From assembly GCA_902651635.1 (NCBI GenBank), contig CACRSC010000042.1, positions 109,727-173,726 of the forward strand: DNA of 64,000 bases. Direction: 5' to 3'. The position numbers and the translations under genes were made by a program. This DNA is from Mastigamoeba balamuthi. Its lineage: Eukaryota > Evosea > Mastigamoebida > Mastigamoebidae. Below are positions 23,610-34,870 of this stretch, one piece after another. The notes under the pieces were generated by a model that ran no database searches, was not told the origin of the DNA, and worked only from the letters and a program-made list of their open reading frames with translations. How positions within the stretch are numbered: the first letter of the stretch is position 1; each line of letters opens with the position of its first letter.

Positions 23610-24751
23610 GGCCTGGGCCTGGGCCTGAGCCTGGGCATGCGCCTGAGGCTGCTGCGCCTGAGGCTGAAGGAGGTTCTTGAACATCGCATCGAGCTCGTCA
23701 TGCTTCTCTCCGGCTGGGTGCTGCTGCTGCTGCTGCTGTGCAGGCGCCTGCCCGTAGAGCTGCGACAGGTGCTGGGGCAGCTGCGCCTCCTTCGCCTGCT
23801 GCTGCTGCTGCTGAACCGCAGCGGGCGGAGGCGACCGCGTGGGGGCCGGCGCAGCGGGAGCAGCACCCCCTGCCGCCCACGCACCGCCCGTCGCCGCGCT
23901 GACGGCCGCCGCGGCCGCCGCAGCCCCCGCCCAGCTCGCGTCCGACGACTTGCGGTCCCATATCGACAGCGGCGGCGGCGGCGACTTGGCCGTCACCACG
24001 CGCTCGCCCCACGGCCTCTCCTGCTGCTGCTCCTGCTGCTGCTGCTGCGGGGGCGGCGACCTCGAGGGGTGCACGGGGGGCTCGCGGACCGGCGTGGGCG
24101 AGGACGAGGGCGGCGGCGGGGTGACCGACTTGCCGGGCGGCATGTCCCAGAGGTCGTCGGGCAGCGGCGTGTCGTCGTCGGGCGCCACGCCGGCCGACGA
24201 CCGTATGGGCCCGCGCGGGCGCGGCGGCGCGTGCCTGCTGTCGTCCGCCTCGTGCTCCCGCTCGCGCTCCGTCCGCGGGTCGCTCTCGAACGGCTCGTAG
24301 TCGTACGACCTGAAGTAGCTGCTCCGCGCCCCCGCCACGTACCCTGCGTGTCGTTGCGTGACGTGGCAGCCCCCGTCAGTGTCGGCGCGGTTGCTGAGGG
24401 GAGAGGGCGCCGCCCTGACGTGCCTCTGCCTCTGCCGCGGCCGCGGAAGGGGGAGGAGGCGCCGCCCAGGGCGCCGCGCGAGGGGCTGTGCGGGCTCTGG
24501 GCGCCGCCCGAGGCCGAGAGCGCCGCGCGGGCCTCGTAGACGGCGGCCATCATCTCCGACTGCGCCTGCGCGATGTAGCGGACGCCCTCGAGCAGGCTCA
24601 GCTGGAACTTGGGCTCCAGCTCGATGTCCGGCCGGTTCATCCCCATCATCTCCGCGCGCGTGTACCGCCTGCTGCTGCCGCCGGCGCGCGGGGCCGCCGC
24701 CGCCGCCGCGGCCTCGTCGTTGTGCACTGCTGTCGTGACTGCCTCTGCCAT
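20787..24751 (-). CDS. GIGYF/PERQ-like translational regulator, no GYF domain seen
   Basis: Four or more exons on the minus strand. Exon 1 begins MAEAVTTAVHNDEAA and has an eIF4E-binding-like site RRYTRAEMMGM (Y-x4-M-M in place of Y-x4-L-phi). Exon 2 (to about 22930) has SYFRSYDYEPFESD, a DDLWDMPPGK motif, long Gln-rich tracts and a pure Gln-Ala repeat, ending TKWAKPFLEKFSDKHDW. Exon 3 (about 22875-21230) is Lys/Glu-rich with a long helix (EEARRKRQDEIDAAKLLAER; MIRKRAQDEARAAQTESER) and IWGVQSTSKKPMSRILEEE. Exon 4 encodes LARDLGCDAELARWCSQTVR, VFESVEYVLRLPSERELREY and KTHDVNEWANQVIAKRA. This matches the C-terminal block of GIGYF1/2 ('FVxFLxEVESPxEVHDYIRxYLGD'). GIGYF proteins bridge 4EHP and decay factors to repress mRNAs. 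I found no GYF domain, so the call stays at 'like'. Confidence 0.7.
23551..23635. repeat. hexanucleotide microsatellite (GCCTGA/GCCTGG)n coding Gln-Ala
   Basis: About fourteen tandem hexamers, mostly GCCTGA with GCCTGG variants, lie inside the GIGYF-like gene and encode an alternating Gln-Ala run on the minus strand. It keeps frame for any copy-number change, so length polymorphism is expected. Confidence 0.9.
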
Positions 24752-25092
24752 TTGCTGCTGCGTGTTGTGTTTCCCTTCCTGTGCGAACAGGCGCCGTCAG
24801 GGGCGCGCGTGACGGCGCGGGGGCGGGCGGGGGGGCGCAGGCGCGGGCGGGGCGGGGCAGGGGGAGCGGGGGCGCACGCTGATATGCCCTACCTAGACAA
24901 CAAAACAGGCGTTGCAAAGAAAGCGCGGGCGGGGGAGTCAAACGGGGCGATCACTCAAGGGGTCCTCTCGGGACTGTTGATGTCAGCAGTGACGCAAACT
25001 CTGATGTGTTTGGGTGCGCGCCTTTGTCTTTTTTTCAGTTTTTGTCCCCGGCCCCTTTTGTCTCTTTGGTCCACCTTGCTCCCTTCTTGAAG
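24752..25092. other. divergent intergenic region
   Basis: About 340 bp between the GIGYF-like start and the eL38 start codon. It carries a pyrimidine-rich stretch just before the eL38 ATG (25019-25090), as is common at ribosomal protein promoters. No other motif was fixed. Confidence 0.4.
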
Positions 25093-25519
25093 ATGGTGCG
25101 CGCCCCGCCCCTTGCCCGCCCCGCGCCCGCCGCACCTCCCCTGACGCCACCTCCTCCGCGCAGCCGAAGCAGATCCGCGAGATCAAGGAGTTCCTCCTGA
25201 CCTGCAGGCGCAAGGACGCCACTGGTTCGCCCTTCTCCTCTGCCTCCCGCCGGCCAAATTGGGCGCAACGCTCTGACTCTGCCTGGGGGGCCCCGCTGCA
25301 GCCGTCCGCATCAAGAAGCCCACCAAGCAGGGCGGTGCGACCAAGTTCAAGGTGCGCTGCAACAAGTACCTCTACACCCTCTGCGTCAAGGACGTCGAGA
25401 AGGTCGAGAAGCTCAGGCAGTCGCTCCCTCCGGGTACGCTCCCTGCAGCACTCCCAAAGCCGCACCCTGCCTCCCTGCTGACACGGGCGCGCACAGGCAT
25501 CACTGTCAAGGACATCTGA
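25093..25519 (+). CDS. RPL38: 60S ribosomal protein eL38
   Basis: Four exons: 25093-25095 (only the ATG), 25164-25224, 25302-25433 and 25497-25519. All introns are GT-AG and 63-77 bp long. The joined protein starts [20 protein letters not shown], continues [27 protein letters not shown] and ends [14 protein letters not shown]. It aligns end to end with eL38 (about 70 residues), including the IKEFLL start helix, the RRKDA turn, the KFKVRC..YLYTL strand and the SLPPG..V..I tail. It is a structural protein of the large ribosomal subunit. Having the initiator codon alone in exon 1 is a known feature of some ribosomal protein genes. Very high confidence. Confidence 0.97.
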
Positions 25520-25820
25520 AGAGGGCTTGCCTGCCTTGGCCGGCCGCGGGAGGGAGACCAGCGATGGTCTCAGCTTTGGCCCGTGCCGCCGCACTTGTCC
25601 GCGTTTCCTCTGCCCCCGCAGAAAGCAATAAAACTCCCACGGACCTAATCGACAACCCCCCACGCCCCCCAGCAGCCCTCTCCCGGCGCAGCGCCACTGG
25701 GGGTTTGCTTGCCAGTCTTGCCGCCTGCGGGCGCAGGGAATTTGAAACTGAGATGAGAGCATCAGTTGATCTACGCTGCCTCGACCACGAATTGGAGGCA
25801 CCGCGGGGGGAGACAGGCCG

Positions 25821-26741
25821 TCAGTACACCGGCAGCCCCAGCGCCTGCGCCATCGCGCGCGTGTGCTCCGGGGTGGACCCGCAGCACGAGCCGATGTACG
25901 CGAGCCCCGCGTCCTTCATCGCCCTGGCGTACGCGGCCATCGACTCGGGCGTCTCGCCGTACTTTGTGCTGCCGTCGGCCTGCAGCACCGGCAGCCCCGC
26001 GTTGGCCTGCCCCACCAGCGCCACCCGCTGCCCCGCCGCGCTGGCCTCTGCGAACAGCGCGGCGACGGCGCGCGCCTCCTCGGGCCCCAGGCCGCAGTTG
26101 AACCCCACGGCGGCGACGCCGAACTCGCGGCCGAGCGCCACGAGCTGCGCGGGGCGCACGCCCATGGCCGTGCGCTGGCGCTTGGCAAACGACATCGTCG
26201 CGATCAGCGGCAGCTCCGGGGCGCCCGCCCGCGCGCCCTCGAGGGCCGCGCGCAGCTCGTCGAGCGCCGAGAACGTCTCGAGCAGCAGCAGGTCGGCCCC
26301 GCCGCTGGCGAGCGCGCGCGCCTGCTCCTCGAAGCAGCTGAGCGCCAGCGCGGCGGTGAGGCCGCCCAGGGGCTCCATGAGCTCGCCCGTGGGCCCCATC
26401 GACCCCGCGACGAGCGCGACTGCGCCGGTGGCCGCGCGGTGCGCGTCGGCGGCCTCGCGCGCGATCCGGGCCCCGCGCTGCGCGAACTCGCCGGCGCGGT
26501 GCGGGATCGAGTGCATGCCGAGGCGGCGGGCGTTGGCGCCGAAGGTGTTGGTCTCGATGACGAGGGCGCCGGCCCGCAGGTACGCGTCGTGCACGGATCG
26601 CACGTCCGACGCGCGCTGCGTGTTCCAGAGCTCGGGGCAGGCGCCCGGCTCGAGGCCGGCGGCCTGCAGCATCGTGCCCATCGCGCCGTCGCCCAGGACG
26701 ACGCCGCCGTGCGCGGACAGCAGATCGTCGAGCTTCGTCAT
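25821..26741 (-). CDS. homocysteine S-methyltransferase
   Basis: A single exon of 306 residues. The start is the ATG at 26741 (MTKLDDLLSAHGGVVLGDGA); an upstream in-frame ATG at 26813 would add about 24 residues with no family match. The pattern is that of the Pfam homocysteine S-methyltransferase barrel: GDGAMGTMLQAAGL, then ETNTFGANARRL, LVAGSMGPTGELM, DLLLLETFS, VGFNCGLGPEE (first zinc Cys) and YIGSCCGSTPEHTRAM (the two zinc Cys). It transfers a methyl group to zinc-bound homocysteine to form methionine. The donor (S-methylmethionine, betaine, or a corrinoid/folate system) cannot be told from sequence. The lack of introns and the bacterial-style wording, among intron-bearing neighbours, are compatible with transfer from bacteria. 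Confidence 0.92.
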   Translation of the reverse strand: MTKLDDLLSAHGGVVLGDGAMGTMLQAAGLEPGACPELWNTQRASDVRSVHDAYLRAGALVIETNTFGANARRLGMHSIPHRAGEFAQRGARIAREAADAHRAATGAVALVAGSMGPTGELMEPLGGLTAALALSCFEEQARALASGGADLLLLETFSALDELRAALEGARAGAPELPLIATMSFAKRQRTAMGVRPAQLVALGREFGVAAVGFNCGLGPEEARAVAALFAEASAAGQRVALVGQANAGLPVLQADGSTKYGETPESMAAYARAMKDAGLAYIGSCCGSTPEHTRAMAQALGLPVY

Positions 26742-26906
26742 GGCTTGGCTGGCAGAGGGAAGGGGTCGCTCGCTCTTGCGGCAAACAATAAAATCACAAG
26801 ATAAGCCAGCCAAGCCAGCCGACCTCTGGGGTGTTTGACCAAGAACGGCATTTTCCCGTCCGAATGACGGTTGGTGCTCTCAATGCCGCGTAACAAATTC
26901 AATCAA

Positions 26907-29453
26907 TCAGGACGCCACGCCGACGCCAATGTGTTCTTCAGGGAGCTGCTGCCCCACGACGACGCGCGGGTCGCTGGCGTCGCCGGGTAAGCACGACTCG
27001 AGCAAGTTGCCGCCGCTCTCGCTGGTGCTGGCCACACAGATGCTGCTGCCCATCTTGAGCGAGATCTCTGTCGCTGGCGGCCCGACGTAGACGGTCGCGT
27101 CGCTGCCCACGTGCAGCTGCCGTGCCGACACGTCACACAGGTCCGTGTTGTTGCTGACCGGAGCCATCCGTTCGTCGGACAGCTCAAACTTTAGCCCACC
27201 AGCGTCGATGGGCAAGTTCAGTTTCCTCGGGCCGTTACGCACCTTCTTTCTGTGGCAGCGGGTAAGTGCGGGTACGCACGATGCTGCCATCTTACGCGTA
27301 GATCAGCGAGGCTATCACTGCGGCGATAACGATGACTCCAGCTGCGGAGGCCACGCTTCCGGCAATTACCGGGGTCCTGTTAACCGACTTGATGACGACA
27401 CAGTGGGTGCTGGTAGGGTTGGTCGGCACGAATCCCAACAAGCACGTGCAGTTGTCGCTGCAGCCGTTGCCCAAATCGCACATCTCACCCTCGTCCACCA
27501 CTCCGTTCTTGCATCCCGTGCAGAACTGTGCCGGGGGATTGTACGCCGTGTGCCCTGGGTCGCAGCGACAGTTGGTGCAGAACAGACCACCATCGCATTG
27601 TTCTCCTGTCACAACAAGCTTGTCGTCACAGATGGGCAAGCATGACGGTCGTGGGGGACTTGAGGCTCGGAATCCTTCCTCACACTGACAGCTCTTCGTT
27701 GAGCACCCAACGCCCCCATCACATTGCTGAAACAACATCAAGGTCAACAAAAACCACAGCAATTGATTGGTCCATACCTCAGCTGGCACTGCATTAACTT
27801 CAACATACTTGTTGCCACACCCTGTGTGTATGCACAAGCCGCTGTAGTTGCAGGAGAAGGACGAGGACAGACCAAGACAGTTGAACAGAACTTGGGCAGG
27901 GACATCACAATCAGGGTCATAGGTTCCACAGCCACAATCACATCCATCACGTGCATTGTAATTCATGGGCTGACACGTCCACGATGTGGGAACTGTGCTT
28001 GTGTTAGTTGATAAACAAATATAACATCTTACCAGCACAGAGCCCATTGACACATTTGAAGCCATTGGTGCAAGTTGTTTGAGTAACAGAGGGGTTATCA
28101 CAATCGGGATCCTGAGATCCACAGCCACAGTCACATTTATGCCCGTCATTATAAGATGATTCATTACATGACCACGTTGCTGTGATGAAGATAAGTCATC
28201 ATTTGCTGATAGGTTACGTACATGTGCAAAAGGAGTTTGACACGTTCAGAAAACACTTCGGATTGACTGTGTTCAAACAACCATTGAGTGGCTGCCATTT
28301 AGTGAAACAATCTGGATCTATGATTCCTCCGCATTCGCAATCACAGCCATCATATGCCCAGTATCCCTTCTGTTGAGGGCATTTACTCCATCCAGTAACT
28401 ATATCTCGTGAGAATGAGCAGACATGTTTGAAAGATGGCGTACAGACGCATTGACCAAGTTGGTTACAGATATAGCCATTGGGGCACCTTGAGCTGTGAG
28501 GATCCTGCACACAATCTGGGTCCCACACACCACATTGACAATCACAAATCGAATTATTGTACATATCTTTATCACATAACCAGCCAGCAGGAACTCCATC
28601 TGTCGAATTTGTCAGACTCCACAATATTTCATAACTTACTATAAGGCTCTCCTTCTATCCTGATTGCCAGACCCTTTGAGGTTGAGTATATTGACGAGTC
28701 TTCCAATCTCGACCACCAGTACCATCTGTCACCTTTGATAGCCGGTGCACCGTGTACTGTTTGATTAGTGGTCGTACACCAAATGACTCTGGCACATGAC
28801 GAGTACCAGAACGCAATCCAAACACTTTTTTGCCAGACGACTGCCATTTCGATAAGAAAAAATGCAGTTGTCAGAATGAAACACATACCCCATGGTGTGC
28901 TGGCAGAGGACACGTCAACGCTGTGCCACCAGTCCGGATGCACTTCATTTGCAGACATTGACAGGAGTCTCTTCGTCGTATTCGTGACAAACGGAACTGA
29001 TGACCAGCGGGCCGACGGGAGAAACAGTTGCTTGTTGAAATCCACCTCCACAGAGTACATGGACACGTCCCCTTTCACGACACTCCAGTTGAAAATTGCG
29101 TACTCGTGAAGCGCCATAAGGAAGCAAACCCGGGTAATACGCCAGGGAACACTGGGCACGTAGAACATCTGGGCGTGTTCCGATTGGTAGTATTCCGCTG
29201 GGAGTGATTCGTGAGATGATTGAATCCAAGTAAAAGCCGGAAGCAAAAAGAAAAGGGAATAAACAAGAGCCGTACGGAGAGAAGGGCACATCGGATGCGC
29301 AGTCTGGGAGGCAGACGTCGTAATCCATTTGTACGGCGGCTTATCGTAGGCAATTCCGCACTCGCAGTTGTCGCACCGCGCGTGCCCAGCGACGAGGAGG
29401 CACGCCAGAATAGCGAGACAGGACCTCAGCACCCTCCAGCTGTTTATAGCCAT
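26907..29453 (-). CDS. cysteine-rich single-pass membrane protein A (DUF4215/Myxo-Cys-rich-like repeats)
   Basis: The ATG at 29453 gives a signal peptide (MAINSWRVLRSCLAILACLL, cleavage near VAGHARC). The ectodomain starts CDNCECGIAYDKPPYKWITT and contains a folded block around 29250-28630. Next come several repeats of the form CDCxCGxxDPDC (SICDCQCGVWDPDC; GCDCECGGIIDPDC; GCDCGCGTYDPDC), then GEQCDGGLFCTNCRCDPGHT and CKNGVVDEGEMCDLGNGC. A transmembrane segment (PVIAGSVASAAGVIVIAAVI ASLIYA) and a cytoplasmic tail starting with basic residues (KKVRNGPRKLNLPID) follow. Six to eight introns; borders approximate. The repeats resemble DUF4215/Myxococcus cysteine-rich repeats, found in surface proteins. 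Function is unknown; a receptor or adhesin at the cell surface is an inference. It is the closer-to-centromere-unknown member of a pair with the gene at 36745-39246. Confidence 0.75.
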
Positions 29454-29739
29454 TGCAATCACCGACAACTCTATTTGTGGCAACAATCTGTGTCAGATTG
29501 CAAAAAAATCACAATTCAGTGGATTGCAACCGCATGAAGATCCGACGTCCCTAACCCACCCGGCCCTGATCAGATAGTCGCCGATGACAAACCAATCGCC
29601 GCCCGCGCGCACTCGCGCTTCTCCTGCTCCTCCAGACTTCGCGCCTTTACCGACGACCACCAGCACGATGGACGTCGTCTGCAGCTCCGCCTCGCTCACA
29701 GACGGGGCCGCCTGCTGCTGCCGCTGCGGGGGCTGCCTG

Positions 29740-30045
29740 TGCCTGCTGCCCTGGCGCCTGCGCCTGCCCCCCCGCTACAGCGGGTTGACGCCCGGCGAGA
29801 ACGGGGGCGCGCGCTACTCGGGCGGTGCGACGCCCCGCAGCCGCGCGTGGACGCCCGAGAGCTCGTCCTCGAGGTACGGGTCCTCGATCGAAATGCGCGA
29901 CGCACTGCTTCGTCTTGGTGCCCACGTGCTGCGCGACGGCGTTCCAGTCGCCGCCCTTGGTCTGCTCGACGGCTTCGAGCAGCGGGCACGTCTCTTGGTC
30001 CGTCCACTCCTCCTGTGGCCGCTGCGCGTCGCAGAACACCTATAG
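29740..30045 (-). pseudogene. relic of a SWI3/SMARCC chromatin-remodelling subunit (SANT region)
   Basis: The minus strand reads FCDAQRPQEEWTDQETCPLL, EAVEQTKGGDWNAVAQHVGT and KTKQCVAHF, a SANT domain of the SWI3/SMARCC type (family wording 'WTDQETLLLLE...DWNKVAEHVG'). In another frame it reads SIEDPYLEDELSG, the family's 'PIEDPYLE', then after an in-frame TAG PPFSPGVNPL, the family's 'PFSQSGNPVM'. The shift between HF and SIEDPY and the two stop codons (after APPE and after NPL) mean it cannot make a normal SMARCC protein. Upstream, an acceptor-like tatag at about 30046 abuts AT-rich DNA and all earlier exons (SWIRM, zinc finger) are missing. I read it as a decayed fragment cut off by the AT-rich insertion. 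An intact copy probably exists elsewhere in the genome. Confidence 0.65.
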
Positions 30046-30506
30046 CTGAACAAGTTGGCCAAACTGCACTATTTTTTGGAAATGGGTTGAGAACGTGATG
30101 GAAAGAAGATTATGTATGGGCGATTCTGGTTTTTGAGAATCTGAGTGGTAAACAATAAACAAGGCAGAAAAACAGAACAGAAAAGAGAGTATTACTACAA
30201 ATTCAATTCCAATTCTATGAGTGTTACATGGGAGGGAATTCGACAGGAGATAACACCTAGAGCTGCTTCTCCAGGTAGAGAGGTCCTCCAAAGAACGATT
30301 TTGGGAACAGGAGACCACATTCTCTTTGTCTCTTCATAACTGAAGGAGACCTTGTGGAAGGACCTCTGAATTCCAACAATTTGATCAAAGCCATTCATCT
30401 GGATCATCTGAATGTCCTCTGGCAGAAGATAACTGTGCAGTTTCCTTAGCAAGAAGATCTGACTAGTGATTACACCACTCACTAGCATTGCATCCTTCTT
30501 GTAGTA
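30046..30506. other. AT-rich DNA at the edge of the mobile-element island
   Basis: The composition drops sharply from GC-rich gene relic to AT-rich sequence at about 30045. A minus-strand open frame of about 97 codons (30195-30488) has no recognisable match. No gene is supported. Confidence 0.4.
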
Positions 30507-30555
30507 AACATTTGGTCATCACTGTGTTTTATGTGCTGAAGTGCTAAACCATGCA
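30507..30555 (+). repeat. terminal-inverted-repeat end of the TA-flanked DNA element family
   Basis: The sequence AACATTTGGTCATCACTGTG followed by TTTTATG.GCTGAAG.GCTAAA, preceded by TA, closely matches the inverted complement of the element end at 59381-59429. No matching partner end was found before 36700, so it may be a solo or truncated end. Confidence 0.65.
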
Positions 30556-31139
30556 TGGCAGAGGAGGGAAGATGCTGAGAAGAGAAGAGAGTGTTTTTAA
30601 GTATCTGAAAAAATCAGACTAAGTATGCTACTCTGCCATATGCTATAATCAGTTGGGGCTGCCTCATCTAGCTCAAGGGGCCACTCTGCATTATACAGCA
30701 CTGCTTTAATGAGGGGCTGCCTATTATAGTCTGAGATGAGATAGCACAGCCCCTCACACCACAAAAGTCCTTCATACCACATACAACACTACATTCACAT
30801 AAATACAAATAAACCAATTCAGATGAATACAACTGAGTTATGCTATTTGTCGAGTTCCAGGGAATATGAGGAAGGTAACTCGGCACATTTCTGAGAGGCT
30901 GAAAGTCCAGGCATGATCAGGAAGGATTTATGAACAGGCAGCTGAGAGAACCAGAACCATGATATCAGCAATGGCAATGATGATAAGGATGTTATCAGAG
31001 CTACTCAGTTTCCCATTCCTGGCTGGATTGGAAAGTGGATTTCCCCTTCTCAGGGAAGCATTCATCACTGCCTTAAGACTGCCCACTGCAGATGACGATG
31101 CATGCCATACCCCCATCAATGCCCTGAGCTCTTTGTAGG

Positions 31140-34100
31140 AGCTTTTTCAGTGTGGACTTTGGTTTCTTTTTTAATGGGGCTCACTGCAGACGGATTCAGC
31201 ACCACAATTGTGCATGCCAACAATACACACTCGCCCTTTATGATGTTCTGCATCGTGGATAAGCTTGCTGACAATTCTTAGTATGCCCTGCTTTGCTTTT
31301 ATTCTGGGTATCTGGATCAGGCTTAATCTGTGCTTCATCTGCACTTTGCACAGGGGTCCTGCTCCTGGTCCCGATGGGGAAAACCTGAATCTGGGAAATG
31401 TGTCCCACTCCATCACCATGATGGAGCAGGATATGGACACTGTGATGGCACAGGCCATGGTCACAGAGCACAACGAAGGACCTGGAGTCAATGTGGAAAA
31501 CAGGAAGATGTTAATGAATGAGATCATGAAGGCCACCTTGTCTATGTGCTGTCTCCTCCTGCAGACATTGATGGCATTTACTGTATGCTGTGTGGGCCCC
31601 TGCACAACCATCATATCACATTTCATATTAACTGACTTCTTCACAAGTAGACTGTATACTGTAGCCATGATGATCAAGCACCTGCACATTGACTGCACGG
31701 TCTGGGTGGTGAACTTGTATAAGTATGATCTGGTGACAGCATTCAACCATGATGTGCACATCGTTCCTCACAGTGAGCAGTACGCCATTTTCCTTTTTCA
31801 GTACTCCATCAGGCTGTGGGTAACTTATCCCATGGCCCTTTCAGAGCTGCTGCCAATGTTTAAGAGGCACTACCCTGTGGTGGCACTGGATGGCAAGACC
31901 TCCATCATTCACCACGATCCCCTGCCTCTGCCTCAGTGAGATCTGCTCTCTCAGGCCTCGAGTCCCCTTTCCCTGTGAAAAGTCCCCTGAAACACAAACT
32001 TCCATTTTAGGCCCAGAGTTTTCCAGCAAAGATTGTCATATCCGTTTTGGGCCTCTTTGAGAAAATTCCACTTCAGTGTGTGTGGTCTGAGTTTTTCCAA
32101 GTCCTTTCAGGTGCATTATGCACGTGGTGATGTTGCTGTTCAGTGTGGGCTTCTGCTGTGAGAATGCCATGGCATGACTGGTACGAAGTGATGTTCTCTT
32201 CTGAAGGGCCCTGGGTGGGGCACCCCTTAAACACTATTTGGAAGGTACTTCGGAAGTCACAGTGCATTGTGTGTATTTCAGGGGAAAGTGAGACTGTGTT
32301 CACGTGGGGTGGCAGGACACCCATTAAAAGGTGCTTTTTCAGTGCTCAGGAAGCTGCAGTGTGTTGTGCTGAGTGTTTTAAGTGAAAGTAAGGCTGTGTC
32401 CTCGTGGCAGGGCACTCAGTAAAGGAGGACTGACCACTTTTCTCCGAGAAGCCGGGTGTGTGTGCATGTTTTGGGGCAGGAGGGTGGAGCCACGTGGCAG
32501 GACAGGAGAAGGAGTTCAGAATCTGTAGAGAAACACACTTACCACCACACACATACAGAAAAAGCCAACTGATTTCAGAAACCCACTGTGCCTCGCCCAG
32601 GGTCCCCACACTCCGAATCCTACTCTTTAATAGGACACACCTCCACCTACACGCAGTCAGGGCACCAAAAACACCCTTTAAGGGGAGCCCTGCCTCAGGG
32701 CCTTCCCAAGATATGCCCCTGATGCAAGATACAATTCCTGAACAGCATTTCAACAAATGTCTGAGACAGTGGAACTCGAGGTATCCAGCCTGGGAACTGT
32801 GCATGCTGAGTTCAGGACTACATACCCCAAGAGTGGGAACAACACTGCAAACAGCTCTGATCAACCCAAGGACGTGCGTGTGTCCTTCATGGTGCCCTCT
32901 ATTCTGGTGGGACCTGCACTCAGAGAAGAGAGATGCCATCCTCAAGGCATTCCTGGGCAATGAAGAGCTGGTCCTGCACGACCTGAAGGCAGTTTATTCA
33001 TGAGTGTCTGAATCATATATGGACATCTCGCAGCCTGACATCACAGTGTATATCAGGCACCTGGCGAACCACCCACCAGCTGCACAAGCCCTCGTTCATA
33101 GTGTCTCACAGATTGAACATCATCAACATGATGCAGTACCTGCACTCACATCTCCTGCTCAATGAGTCATTTATTCCCAGTGAGACATGCAATGGGACAA
33201 GTAGCCTGCAGTACCTGTTCATGGTTAAAAGGTTCATCAAGTTTGAATGGGCATACTACATGATAAGCAGCCAGTTAAAGATGATGTGGAATAATGCAGG
33301 AAAGGACATCATCCAGGAGTTTATCATGCACACAACGATCTGGGGGTGCAAGCCAGAGAAGTGTGTTGTGCACACCAACAATGGCTCTGAGTACAGGAAG
33401 TCATTTCGCACAGAGCTGTAGAGGCTGGGCTGCTTGTGTATGGGACTGTGTACCACTTGTGAGCACAGGGCACAGTTGAGAGGGTAGGATGCACCCTGAA
33501 GTGCAAGGTGGCCATGACTCTAACAGCATAAGGCTCTAAGAACTGGCATGTAACACTGAAGGAGGTCATCAAGGACTACAATAACACAGTGCACTCAGCC
33601 ATGGGATGGGGTTCATGCCACACTTTGTGCACGAGCTCACGGTGCAGGAGGATGCCCCATGGAACCCCAAGGGGACAGTCCAGCTTGTGCAAGCCATCCA
33701 GGAGCATTTCGCAAAGCAGCAGTGGCAACTGAATGCCCAGTGGTACAACAGGAACGTTCTGCACCAGGGCAACCTCATGCACATGCTCTGAGAGGACGAG
33801 AAGCAGGTGCAGGGTGATGATGTCTTTTTCTGCAAGAGGTTTCTGCAGAACTGGTCCACTGATGTATACCTTATGCTCTCGTGCACCCATGGGCAGGATG
33901 ATGACCAAGAGCACTTCAGGACACAAGATGTTCAACCTCAACCCCATCATCATACAGCAGGACTTCCTACAGCTGATGAAGCACGGGCCCATCTACTGGA
34001 TCAAGAAGCTTGAGAACCTATGGAACAGAGGCAGCTGCCCAGTGATTGTGAATGGGAACCACCTGCAGCACATCACAGGAGACACTGTGCATGGTGAGCA

Positions 34101-34870
34101 GAAGGACCAGATCGACCTGTACTGGGCAAGCACACTGAAATGCGGGCCGGGCCCATCAGACACCCCAAGGCAGTACCTGCTCCAGCAGAGAGCATGTTCG
34201 AGGAGATGTGCAGAGAGAGCTGTTCACAGCCCATGACAGAGGCTGAGCATGACAGGGCCATCAAGGACACAGGCAACATTAGCCTTAGTGAGTTTCTGCA
34301 GTTGGACAAGGTGGGCATCCTACTTGAGGACATGCACTGGCAGATGAACCTGCCCATAGAGGACAACCCTGAGACAGCCGAGGACACCATTCTGCAGGAG
34401 GTGGTCACTGTGCACGGCCTCGTCAAGAAGCTTCACGTGTTGGTGCCACAGATGCCTGACTCTCTGTGGGGCGTTCTGCATCACATGGACCACTTTGTCA
34501 CGTTCAGGGCACAGAGGTCAGGGCACATCACATTCTGGGACAGCATGCCCAAAACGGCAGAGTGGGAATCGAGAAGAGACGAGATTGTACACACCATTAT
34601 GGATGAAGTGGACTGTGACATAATGTAAGTGTTTACAGGAGTCCAGACACGGGTGTCCGAGTCAGTCAGCAGCAGAGAATCAGATGAGAGTGAACTTGTA
34701 TGGCATTTCGCCGTGATGCTCATCGGATTCCTGATTTTGCACGAGAGGCACTTTGACGAGGAGCAGTTCGAGTCAGAGCACAGCTGGGAGACTCTGCTGA
34801 AACAGAGGAAGTATGCCAAAAACACACTAAGCACTATGAACTTGTACTCCATTCCATATGCAGGTTCTTA
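31140..34870 (+). mobile_element. fossil integrase-bearing element (LTR, Polinton or Ginger kin; class undecided)
   Basis: Moderately AT-rich DNA with plus-strand coding remnants in several frames. Around 33100-33420 is an integrase-like core with the catalytic-site wording VVHTNNGSEYRKSF, and downstream a WGFMPHFVHEL block as follows integrase cores. A remnant at 34140-34628 ends DHFVTFRAQRSGHITFWDSM, vaguely like a C48-type (Ulp1-like) cysteine protease, which some large mobile elements carry. No reverse transcriptase, capsid or DNA polymerase was recognised, and no terminal repeats could be fixed, so the edges are approximate. The element is clearly broken, with roughly ten or more disruptions, and looks old. 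Conserved wording survives mainly in the integrase region. Confidence 0.5.

Noticed and set aside
32240-32440. Possible ~120-bp direct repeat (two loosely similar units around GGAAAGTGAG.CTGTGT)
   Set aside because: Similarity is weak and confined to short words; it could be chance within the decayed element.
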